NCBI GenBank assembly: GCA_004525275.1
Contig: SPCO01000019.1
Coordinates: forward strand, 1-12,660
Direction of reading: 5' to 3'
Length of the DNA: 12,660 bases
Source: Thermomicrobiales bacterium
GTDB taxonomy: Bacteria > Chloroflexota > Limnocylindria > Limnocylindrales > CSP1-4
Position 1 is the first letter of the stretch; the number at the start of each line of letters is the position of its first letter. Shown piece by piece: positions 7,153 through 12,334 of the stretch. The position numbers and the translations under genes were made by a program. The notes below the pieces were generated by a model. The model had not been told where the DNA came from and made no database searches. It saw only the letters and a program-made list of their open reading frames with translations.

Positions 7153-8046
7153 ATGACATCGCCGATATCCAAGCCTGGGGCAATCAGGGTCGTCGCGATC
7201 TCCGCCCTCGCCGCGTTGGTGGCCGGTTGCGCGAGCGCGTCCTCGCCGCCACCTTCACCGAGGCAGACCGAGACGCACAACCCTGCTCCGTCGACGTCCG
7301 TGCCGACGGTGGCGCCAGTCGAGGTCACGCCCGAACCGACGAGCCAGCCCGATCGCAACCCGTCAGCCTTCGTCAAGGACGCGCCGTACTCCGTGGCCAT
7401 CGATCCCGCGGCGTTCAGTTCGACGATCACCAACCATCTCTTCCCGCTCGAGCCGGGGACAACGTGGACCTATGACGGGGGCGGTGAGCACATCGTCGTG
7501 ACGGTCACCGGCCAGACCAGGGTGATCGCCGGCGTAACGACGCTCGTCGTTCACGACCAGGCATTCGAAGGCGACGAACTCGTCGAGGATACGGAGGACT
7601 ACTACGCCCAGGATCCTGCCGGCAATGTCTGGTATTTCGGCGAGGTCACCGGTGAATGCGACGGGCGGACGGTGACGAGTCGGCACGGTTCCTGGGAGGC
7701 GCACGTCGATGGCGCCCAGCCGGGTGTCGTGATGCTCGCCCAGCCACGGATCGGCGACGTCTATCGGCAGGAGTACCTGGCTGGCGAGGCGGAGGATCAG
7801 GCGACGATCCTGCAGCTCGACGGCATCGTGACCGGCCCGACGGGGGACTATGTCGACGTGCTCGTGACCGAGGACGTCACGCCGCTCGAGCCCGACCTCC
7901 TCGAACACAAGTCGTACGCTCGAGGGGTCGGTGTGGTCCAGGAGGAGACCCTCAGCGGCGACGGCGGTGTGCTGAAACTCACCGAAGTCAGGGCCGGAAA
8001 CGCGGCTTCCCCCAGCGCCTCACCGTTCTCGCCCTGCCAAGGGTAG
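7153..8046 (+). CDS. Secreted lipoprotein of unknown function
   Basis: A 297-residue predicted lipoprotein. A lipoprotein signal peptide (residues 1-26) has a hydrophobic core ending in LVAGC, with C26 as the lipid-modified cysteine. A low-complexity Ser/Pro/Thr linker (about 27-75) would span the cell surface. The folded part (about 85-285) contains FPLEPGTTWTYDG, DYYAQDPAGNVWYFGE and PLEPDLLEHKSYARGVGVV. It resembles a widespread uncharacterised family of exported beta-rich proteins in Chloroflexota and Actinobacteria; I know no function for it. The start at ATG 7153 is chosen because GGAG lies 9 bases upstream. ATG at 7144 and TTG at 7138 are in frame, but GGAG is too close to them. It is divergent from the two-component pair, which may control it, and its stop codon overlaps the likely rnpB -10 box. 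Confidence 0.83.
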   Translation: MTSPISKPGAIRVVAISALAALVAGCASASSPPPSPRQTETHNPAPSTSVPTVAPVEVTPEPTSQPDRNPSAFVKDAPYSVAIDPAAFSSTITNHLFPLEPGTTWTYDGGGEHIVVTVTGQTRVIAGVTTLVVHDQAFEGDELVEDTEDYYAQDPAGNVWYFGEVTGECDGRTVTSRHGSWEAHVDGAQPGVVMLAQPRIGDVYRQEYLAGEAEDQATILQLDGIVTGPTGDYVDVLVTEDVTPLEPDLLEHKSYARGVGVVQEETLSGDGGVLKLTEVRAGNAASPSASPFSPCQG

Positions 8047-8049
8047 ACT
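8044..8049 (+). promoter_or_regulatory. Likely -10 box of rnpB
   Basis: TAGACT lies six bases upstream of the first base of the P1 helix, the right distance for an RNA starting at about 8056. The lipoprotein stop codon TAG forms its first three bases. The region 17 bases upstream (CACCGT) is not a convincing -35 box. A similar TAGACT is found upstream of the LysM gene and TAGAAT upstream of mraZ. Confidence 0.4.
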
Positions 8050-8055
8050 CGATGG

Positions 8056-8433
8056 GTCAGCGAGGCGGCCGGATGGCCGCGCGTCGCGGCGGGGTGACTC
8101 GTCGTCGGCGTGAGGAAAGTCCGAGCTCCCCAGCGCAGGGTGGCGGGTAACGCCCGTCCGCCGCGAGGCGAGGACCAGTGCCACAGTGACGATGCCGATC
8201 CGGGGTGCAAGCCGCGGATCGGAGTGAAACGGGCAAACTCCACCCGGAGCAAGGCCAAATAGGAGGGCGCAACTCGCGGGCGGGCGACCGCCAGCGGGGG
8301 AGAGGTGCGCTGCCCAGCCCTCGGGTCGGCCGCATGAGCCGTCGGGTGACCGGCGGCCCCAGATGGATGGCCATCCCCGTTCCGCCGCGAGGCGGGGCGG
8401 GACAGAACTCGGCTTACAGGCCGCCTCGCTGAC
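8056..8433 (+). ncRNA. rnpB: RNase P RNA, bacterial type A
   Basis: This is the catalytic RNA of ribonuclease P, which removes the 5' leader of tRNA precursors. The ends are set by a perfect 15-bp P1 helix: 8056-8070 pairs with 8419-8433. The hallmark conserved blocks are present in order. GAGGAAAGTCCGAGC at 8112-8126 forms the 5' side of helix P4. GCAAACTCCACCCGGAGCAA begins at 8233, followed by GGCCAAATAGGAGG. GATGGATGGCC lies near 8363. ACAGAACTCGGCTTACAG at 8402-8419 forms the 3' side of P4. At about 378 nt the length is normal. Short open frames that cross it on both strands are not genes. The lipoprotein gene ends just before it, and a convergent gene lies beyond a hairpin downstream. 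Confidence 0.97.
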
Positions 8434-8593
8434 GTTCCGCTGAAATCCGTGCGTGAAAGGGCCCTCCGGCGTCTGCCGTCCGAAGTGCCGGTGCACGTTT
8501 CTGCACACCGTTGCGGTTACTTGGCCACGCCTTCGAGTTCCGGGAGCCGCCTTCGATCCCATCGGCGAGTGATCGCCAGCGCCAGGCACGAAA
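8434..8593. other. Intergenic region 3' of rnpB
   Basis: I see no convincing gene here. A bulged hairpin (CGGTG at about 8487-8491 pairing with CACCG, plus a short GCA/TGC inner stem) could end rnpB, but no U-rich tail follows. It may also hold rnpB 3' trailer sequence that is removed during maturation. Confidence 0.3.
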
Positions 8594-8624
8594 TGACCGG
8601 TCTTCTCGGTGAGAAGACCGGTCA
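8594..8624. terminator. Strong hairpin between rnpB and the convergent PD40 gene
   Basis: A perfect 14-bp inverted repeat (TGACCGGTCTTCTC, 3-base loop GGT, GAGAAGACCGGTCA) lies 13 bases beyond the stop of the minus-strand gene and about 160 bases after rnpB. The position between convergent transcripts and the strength suggest a bidirectional terminator. There is only a weak T run (CATTTCG) after the stem on the minus strand and none on the plus strand, so it may be a non-canonical terminator or an RNA 3'-end stabiliser. Confidence 0.6.
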
Positions 8625-8636
8625 CGTACGGGCAGA

Positions 8637-9905
8637 TCAGGGGGCTGGCGGGATCCAGTACGTGGTATACCCATAGCCTCGGTTGGTCGTGCTGAGGTCC
8701 GGCCCGTTGGCACTCCAACGTGCCTTGCCGGCGCCATCCGGATCCATCAGCCAGATGTAGTTCTGGGCGTAATACAGGATGTGCTTGCCATCTGGGGTCC
8801 AGCTGGCGCCGGTTCCTTCGTCAGGGGTTAGCAGCGTCATGGCGGTTCCGTCCGGCTTGATCGTGTAGACACGGTCGAATGCTTGCCCAAGGGTCTGCTC
8901 CGCGGGTCCCGACGCGAAAAGGATCAGCGATCCATCGGGCGAGAACTTCGGCTCGCCTGCCTTCAGTCCGGGAGGGATCGGGAGGTCCTGGATCTCCCGT
9001 GACGCGATGTCGATGACCCGGATCCGGGACGACAGGACCTGGCCGCCTCCATCGCGCTTCGTCATCTGGTACACGATCGATGCGCCATCGGGCGACCAGC
9101 TGGGCTGTTCCGGGTACTCGCTCCCAGTGGAACCCGAGTCGAGGCCCTCCGTCTCCGCCAGCATCGTGACCGCTTCCGTCGCGAGGTCGCGGATCCCGAT
9201 CTGGAACCTGTCTCCGACGGTTCGTACGAAGGCGATCTGCTTGCCGTCGGACGAATAGGCCGGATCCCTTTCCCCGTCGCAGTCGCACGCGGTCGTGATC
9301 GTGCGGAAGCCGGTGCCGTCCAGGTTGACTTCCTGGATCTTCGGCGCGTCAGACCAATCCATGAAGACGACCTTGGTGCCGTCAGGTGAGATGTCGGCCA
9401 TGTTCTTGCCGGAGGCGGGTTGACGCGGCAGGAGCTCGGTGAGGTTCGATCCATCCGGATCCATCAGGTAGAACCGCCGCGTGTCGAACCTTTCGTCCGA
9501 CGAGATCGCCTCGGAGCCGTCGAGAGCTTTGCCGAGATGCTGGACCAGAAGCCGTCCTGGGACGTCCGAGTAGTCCGCCCGGGCGATCAGCGACGCGCTC
9601 GGCGCGACGGACGGGACCGCGGTCACGCTGGGCGTCGGACTTGGCCCGGGTCCGCCGACTGCGGTTTGCGATCGGTTGAAGGCGAAGAAGGCGCCGCCGA
9701 CCACGAGCACGCCGATGACGGCGGCCGTGGCGACGCGGGTGGGTGTGGTCATGGTCAGGAACCTCCATGGCAGGCCCAGGGCGTGCCGCTGTCGAGTGAC
9801 GTGGATCTCATCGACGACGGCGTCCAATACCCGATCGGAGAGTTCCTCCGGACCGTCGGCCAGCCAGGCCATCGCGATCCGGTCGAAGTCGTTGTCTGTT
9901 TTCAT
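8637..9905 (-). CDS. Membrane-anchored PD40/TolB-like beta-propeller protein, probable anti-sigma factor
   Basis: A 422-residue protein translated from an ATG that overlaps the sigma factor stop (ATGA on the minus strand), so it probably regulates that sigma factor. The N-terminal ~50 residues are cytoplasmic and include AWLADGPEELSDRVLDAVVDEI, a pattern I associate with anti-sigma partners in Chloroflexota. They lack the HxxxCxxC zinc motif of ZAS-type anti-sigma factors. One membrane helix (about 56-76) is followed by a Pro/Ser/Thr linker (80-105). The outside part has at least five PD40-type propeller blades marked by ISPDGTKVVF, SSDGKQIAF, SPDGASIVY, SPDGSLILF and TPDGKHILYY. An external ligand bound by the propeller could release the sigma factor. 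The anti-sigma role is inferred from gene order and topology. Confidence 0.82.
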   Translation of the reverse strand: MKTDNDFDRIAMAWLADGPEELSDRVLDAVVDEIHVTRQRHALGLPWRFLTMTTPTRVATAAVIGVLVVGGAFFAFNRSQTAVGGPGPSPTPSVTAVPSVAPSASLIARADYSDVPGRLLVQHLGKALDGSEAISSDERFDTRRFYLMDPDGSNLTELLPRQPASGKNMADISPDGTKVVFMDWSDAPKIQEVNLDGTGFRTITTACDCDGERDPAYSSDGKQIAFVRTVGDRFQIGIRDLATEAVTMLAETEGLDSGSTGSEYPEQPSWSPDGASIVYQMTKRDGGGQVLSSRIRVIDIASREIQDLPIPPGLKAGEPKFSPDGSLILFASGPAEQTLGQAFDRVYTIKPDGTAMTLLTPDEGTGASWTPDGKHILYYAQNYIWLMDPDGAGKARWSANGPDLSTTNRGYGYTTYWIPPAP

Positions 9906-10453
9906 GCGAGACGCTCCGTCGATGAGAGTGTCCGGGCATCGGCGTCGAGCGCCGCCCGAAGGGCTTGCGTGGCGTAGTGCAATCGGGACTTGACCGTCCC
10001 AAGGGGCACGCCGAGTTCGTCGGCAACCTCCGGGAGGGTCAGTCCCACGTAGTGATGCAGGACGAAGATCGCACTCTGCTCCGGCGACACCCGCCGGAAC
10101 GCACGCTCAAGAAGATCACGCTGAAGGACGGTCGCCATGTCGTCTCGCCCGTCCGGTCCGTCGACCGGCAGGATGCGAACGTTGGCGGCCCAGCTGCGTC
10201 GCCGCCTCGCCTCTGCGTAACACGCGTGGACGAGGATCCGCCGTAGCCAGGCGTCGAACCGGTCGGCATCGCGCAGCGATGGCAGCTCGCGCCAGGCCGT
10301 GACGAGGGTCTGTTGGACGGCGTCTTCGGCTCGATCGACGTCGCGCAGGATCCTGTACGCGATCGCCATCAACCGATCGCCGACCGCACGTGCGATGTCG
10401 GCGAACGCCTCTTCATCTCCCTGTCGAGCCAGGTCAACGAGTGCTCGTTGCAC
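9902..10453 (-). CDS. ECF-type (group 4) RNA polymerase sigma factor
   Basis: A 183-residue extracytoplasmic-function sigma factor. Region 2 (about residues 10-80) includes AYRILRDVDRAEDAVQQTLVTAW and FDAWLRRILVHACY for core binding and -10 recognition. Region 4 (about 115-168) is SPEQSAIFVLHHYVGLTLPEVADELGVPLGTVKSRLHYA, the -35-binding helix-turn-helix. No region 3 is present and no long C-terminal extension follows. It starts at GTG 10453 with AGGAAGG eight bases upstream. Its last codon overlaps the ATG of the membrane-anchored propeller protein, so the pair forms a sigma/anti-sigma operon. ECF sigma factors usually drive their own promoter, but I could not identify a clear -35 AAC-type and -10 CGTC-type pair upstream. 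Confidence 0.93.
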   Translation of the reverse strand: MQRALVDLARQGDEEAFADIARAVGDRLMAIAYRILRDVDRAEDAVQQTLVTAWRELPSLRDADRFDAWLRRILVHACYAEARRRRSWAANVRILPVDGPDGRDDMATVLQRDLLERAFRRVSPEQSAIFVLHHYVGLTLPEVADELGVPLGTVKSRLHYATQALRAALDADARTLSSTERLA

Positions 10454-10489
10454 GCGCCGGTCCTTCCTCAGATACGTCCGACCTGGACG

Positions 10490-10663
10490 CTATGCCACCG
10501 ATGAGTCGGCGGCGGACCGAATGGTTCGATCTTCGTGGCCGACGTGCTCAGGTCGTGCCAGGACGTCCGGGCGAAACCGGCAGATGTGCCGCCGCCGAGT
10601 CGGCGCGATCGGACCGTCCGGCTCATCCGTTGTCGGGGTCGGCTCGTCGGTCGGCTCTTCCAC
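10490..10663 (-). CDS. Possible small protein, 57 residues
   Basis: A candidate open frame on the same strand as, and 36 bases upstream of, the sigma factor. It starts at GTG with AGGAG five bases upstream, a good ribosome-binding site. The product opens with an acidic Pro/Thr segment (EEPTDEPTPTTDEP) and continues into a basic part with a single cysteine (RRRHICRFRP). I recognise no family. Third-position GC looks only moderately high, and the second half is less gene-like. It could equally be the untranslated leader of the sigma operon. An overlapping frame on the same strand is less convincing. Confidence 0.25.
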   Translation of the reverse strand: MEEPTDEPTPTTDEPDGPIAPTRRRHICRFRPDVLARPEHVGHEDRTIRSAADSSVA

Positions 10664-10709
10664 GCCAGCTCCTCGCGGTCCGCCCACGTCATGCGGGTCG
10701 GCTACCGAG

Positions 10710-10738
10710 GAGACGCTACACCGCCTCGCTGGCGTCTC
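10710..10738. terminator. Weak hairpin after the four-cysteine protein gene
   Basis: GAGACGC and GCGTCTC form a perfect 7-bp inverted repeat around a 15-base loop, six bases beyond the stop of the minus-strand gene at 10745. It could be a terminator or attenuator between that gene and the sigma operon. No T run follows, so confidence is low. Confidence 0.25.
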
Positions 10739-10744
10739 AGCCGG

Positions 10745-10987
10745 TCAGTCTTCGTCGGGTCGGAAGATGTGCGGGGCGATGCAGGCGTTGCAGATCGGCG
10801 TCGCCGCCTCAAGGTCCCCGAGTGGGATCGGGATCTTCCGGTCCGGGAACAGGCATTCCACGTCGTAGACCCGCTGGGCGCCAAGTTCCACGTTGATCAG
10901 GCGCCGGAAGGTGCAGCGCTTGATTCGGTGCGGCGCCAGGTGGAACTCGTCCGACTCGGGCGGGATGACGGGCAACGGGAGTGCCAT
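10745..10987 (-). CDS. Small four-cysteine protein of unknown function
   Basis: An 80-residue hypothetical protein. It has four cysteines, C25, C45 and the pair C66-x2-C69 (ATPICNACIAPHIF). A structural zinc site or a small redox centre is therefore plausible, although the spacing (19, 20 and 2 residues) is not a standard zinc ribbon. The middle part (LINVELGAQRVYDVECLFPDRKIPIPLGDLE) looks like a compact folded domain with alternating hydrophobic residues. There is no signal peptide or membrane helix, so it should be cytoplasmic. The ATG at 10987 is the first good start; the frame stays open upstream to 11323, but that part looks like shadow sequence. A promoter (TTGCCG-18-TAGGCT) lies upstream. 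It is divergent from the LysM gene and co-directional with the sigma operon. Confidence 0.6.
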   Translation of the reverse strand: MALPLPVIPPESDEFHLAPHRIKRCTFRRLINVELGAQRVYDVECLFPDRKIPIPLGDLEAATPICNACIAPHIFRPDED

Positions 10988-11048
10988 GACGGGGTCGGGA
11001 CCCTCGCGTGGAACGTCGATCGGATCGTCCGGTCGACTCTGGCGGCGG

Positions 11049-11078
11049 AGCCTAGCACCGCCTCTTCTGATGCGGCAA
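11049..11078 (-). promoter_or_regulatory. Probable promoter of the four-cysteine protein gene
   Basis: On the minus strand, TTGCCG (11078-11073) and TAGGCT (11054-11049) are separated by 18 bases, a sigma-70-like arrangement. Transcription would begin near 11042, giving a leader of about 55 bases. The element sits next to a plus-strand TAGACT (11093-11098), so the two divergent genes share a compact control region. Confidence 0.45.
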
Positions 11079-11092
11079 CCCGCGAAAGGTAC

Positions 11093-11098
11093 TAGACT
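11093..11098 (+). promoter_or_regulatory. Possible -10 box of the LysM gene
   Basis: TAGACT lies 38 bases upstream of the GTG start. No good -35 hexamer is seen at 16-19 bases; the nearest candidate, TTCTGA at 11065-11070, is 22 bases away. It is identical to the candidate -10 box of rnpB. Confidence 0.3.
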
Positions 11099-11136
11099 CC
11101 GCGCCGTTCCACCCAACCAGGGCACACGGAGCGCGC

Positions 11137-12027
11137 GTGCAGGACGACACACCGACGGTTCAACCGTGGCACGTCCACGGTCCCGCTGACGATCAGGCCG
11201 CCGACACCACGACCGGGCACGCGCACCCGGCGCCCGGCGCCGGCGCGTCGCCACCAACGCCCACCTGTCCTTTCCTCCGATCGATCGACGACGCCAACCA
11301 CCTCGAGGCACCGATCGAGTCACCCGACGCTGCCAATCGTTGTGTCGCGTTGCGCGATGCCATCCCGCAATCGCTGCGCCAGCAGGAGCTCGTCTGCCTG
11401 ACCAGCGGTCACCTCAATTGTCCTCGCTTCATGCGCGGATCTCCCGTCGTGGCCGAGCCTCTCGAAGCCGCGGTCGGTACCCGTCTCGCGACGCCGGCCA
11501 TCGCCGGCTCACTCCTCGTCCTCGTCGCGTCCTTCCTGATTTCTCTCGCGTTCGTGATGAACAACGGCGGGCTGGTGCTGACGGCCGCGGGTTCGTCGTC
11601 GGCGCCGTCGGGCGTGGTCCTGGGCGAAGTCGAGGTCGCGTCGCCGCCGCCGGAACGCACGCCCGCATCGACATCAGGCGATGGGCCATCGGCCAGCGCG
11701 ACAGCCACCGCGAGTGGGAAGCCAACTGGCGCCCCGATTCCATCGCCGGCGGCCACCGCTCAGCCAGCGGCGAGTCCCATCGCGACGGCGTCCACTGGGC
11801 CGACCGCCAAACCGACAAAGACGCCGGACTCGGATCGATACGCGCTCCTGAAGCCGTGCCCGGACAAGCCAAAGTGCTACGTCTACGTGGTCCGATCCGG
11901 GGACAACCTGTACAGCATCGCGAGGTACTTCGGCGTGCCGCTCGCGACCGTCAAGTCGATGAACCCCTGGACGGCCAACGGCCTGAGAGCCGGTCGCGCG
12001 CTGCAGATCCCGCCGCCGACCCGCTGA
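11137..12027 (+). CDS. Single-pass membrane protein with N-terminal four-cysteine segment and C-terminal LysM domain
   Basis: A 296-residue protein. The N-terminal cytoplasmic part (1-115) holds four cysteines: C44 in TCPFL, C69 in NRC, C87 in QQELVCL and C95 in HLNCPRF. This pattern recalls a segment seen in other Chloroflexota LysM proteins. It may bind zinc or Fe-S, but its role is unknown to me. One membrane helix (about 118-140) is followed by a long Ser/Thr/Pro/Ala linker (150-230) that would cross the envelope. A single LysM domain (about 249-293, YVVRSGDNLYSIARYFGVPLATVKSMNPW) ends the protein and should bind N-acetylglucosamine-containing polymers such as peptidoglycan. Two more cysteines (C241, C247) just before LysM could form a disulfide. 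The start is GTG with GGAG five bases upstream. It could relay cell-wall state to the cytoplasm; that is inference. Confidence 0.83.
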   Translation: MQDDTPTVQPWHVHGPADDQAADTTTGHAHPAPGAGASPPTPTCPFLRSIDDANHLEAPIESPDAANRCVALRDAIPQSLRQQELVCLTSGHLNCPRFMRGSPVVAEPLEAAVGTRLATPAIAGSLLVLVASFLISLAFVMNNGGLVLTAAGSSSAPSGVVLGEVEVASPPPERTPASTSGDGPSASATATASGKPTGAPIPSPAATAQPAASPIATASTGPTAKPTKTPDSDRYALLKPCPDKPKCYVYVVRSGDNLYSIARYFGVPLATVKSMNPWTANGLRAGRALQIPPPTR

Positions 12028-12060
12028 GAATTCGCCGGCGAGCGGCCCGCACCAGGCGAG

Positions 12061-12080
12061 AGGCCGGGCAAGGTCGGCCT
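12061..12080. terminator. Possible terminator hairpin after the LysM gene
   Basis: AGGCCG and CGGCCT pair around an 8-base loop, 33 bases after the LysM stop. The stem is GC-rich but short, and no T run follows. Function is uncertain. Confidence 0.3.
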
Positions 12081-12081
12081 T

Positions 12082-12183
12082 CGCGCGACGAGCCGCCTGG
12101 AACGCTCAGAAGACGCGCGACGAGCCGCCTGAAACGCTGAGAAGACGCGCGACGAGCCGCCTGAAACGCTGAGAAGACGCGCG
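12082..12183. repeat. 32-bp tandem direct repeat, three copies plus a fragment
   Basis: Units start at 12082, 12114 and 12146, with a 6-base remnant (CGCGCG) at 12178. Each unit begins CGCGCGACGAGCCGCC. Copies 2 and 3 are identical over 32 bases; copy 1 differs at two positions (GG for GA, CTCAG for CTGAG). It lies between the LysM stop and the mraZ promoter. No open frame uses it convincingly. It may be a simple expansion, a protein-binding array or part of the transcription end of the LysM gene. Confidence 0.9.
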
Positions 12184-12187
12184 GCAC

Positions 12188-12209
12188 GAACCCAAGAACC
12201 CTCGAACCC
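12188..12209. repeat. Three GAACCC repeats at 8-bp period
   Basis: GAACCC occurs at 12188, 12196 and 12204, exactly eight bases apart, ending 11 bases before the mraZ -35 box. The short length means chance or slippage is possible, but the position would suit a regulator of the mraZ promoter. Confidence 0.5.
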
Positions 12210-12220
12210 ACAGATCCACC

Positions 12221-12248
12221 TTGACGTGGCTCGTTTCGTCGCTAGAAT
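12221..12248 (+). promoter_or_regulatory. mraZ (dcw cluster) promoter
   Basis: TTGACG (12221-12226) and TAGAAT (12243-12248) are separated by 16 bases, the best sigma-70-type promoter in the window. Transcription should start near 12255, giving a leader of about 80 bases before mraZ. The first AAGTGG box begins at the predicted start site. Confidence 0.75.
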
Positions 12249-12254
12249 GCAGCG

Positions 12255-12280
12255 AAGTGGCACAAAGTGGTGAGAAGTGG
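12255..12280 (+). promoter_or_regulatory. Probable MraZ operator: three AAGTGG boxes, 10-bp period
   Basis: AAGTGG occurs at 12255-12260, 12265-12270 and 12275-12280, one helical turn apart and directly downstream of the -10 box. MraZ proteins are known to repress their own operon by binding direct repeats in the mraZ upstream region. These are TGGGN boxes spaced 5 bp apart in E. coli and AAAGTG-type boxes in Mycoplasma, both with a 10-bp period. The match in sequence, period and place makes an autorepression site likely. The third box also takes part in a small GTGGGG/CCCCAC hairpin (12277-12295). Confidence 0.72.
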
Positions 12281-12334
12281 GGAAATCTGCCCCACCCGCC
12301 AGGACGCCCGATGACGCAGGGGTAGGCCCGACTG

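Larger units (their letters stand above)
12028..12334. other. Intergenic control region before mraZ
   Basis: No gene is seen in this ~307-bp gap. It holds, in order, a possible terminator hairpin, the 32-bp tandem repeats, the 8-bp repeats, the mraZ promoter, the AAGTGG boxes and the mraZ leader. Frames crossing it on the minus strand simply translate the tandem repeats into Arg/Ser/Ala-rich sequence and are not credible. Confidence 0.8.

Noticed and set aside
8020..8718. Open frames of up to 232 residues crossing the RNase P RNA on both strands
   Set aside because: The region folds as rnpB with all conserved blocks. The frames have no recognisable domains and cross the RNA and the terminator hairpin.
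10454..10744. An ECF-type autoregulated promoter (two TAGCGTC motifs and one GAACC)
   Set aside because: The spacing between the AAC-like and CGTC-like parts does not fit an ECF promoter (about 16-17 bases) in any combination I tried.
10745..11323. A 192-residue version of the four-cysteine protein using a far upstream start
   Set aside because: The first 112 residues are Arg-rich shadow sequence overlapping the LysM gene and the promoter region; the ATG at 10987 is the sensible start.
12082..12183. A CRISPR array at the 32-bp repeats
   Set aside because: The units are directly adjacent with no unique spacers and there are no cas genes nearby.
12311..12325. A tiny upstream ORF (ATG ACG CAG GGG TAG) in the mraZ leader
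   Set aside because: Only four codons, no separate ribosome-binding site, and it coincides with the purine run likely used as the mraZ ribosome-binding site; chance is the simpler explanation.
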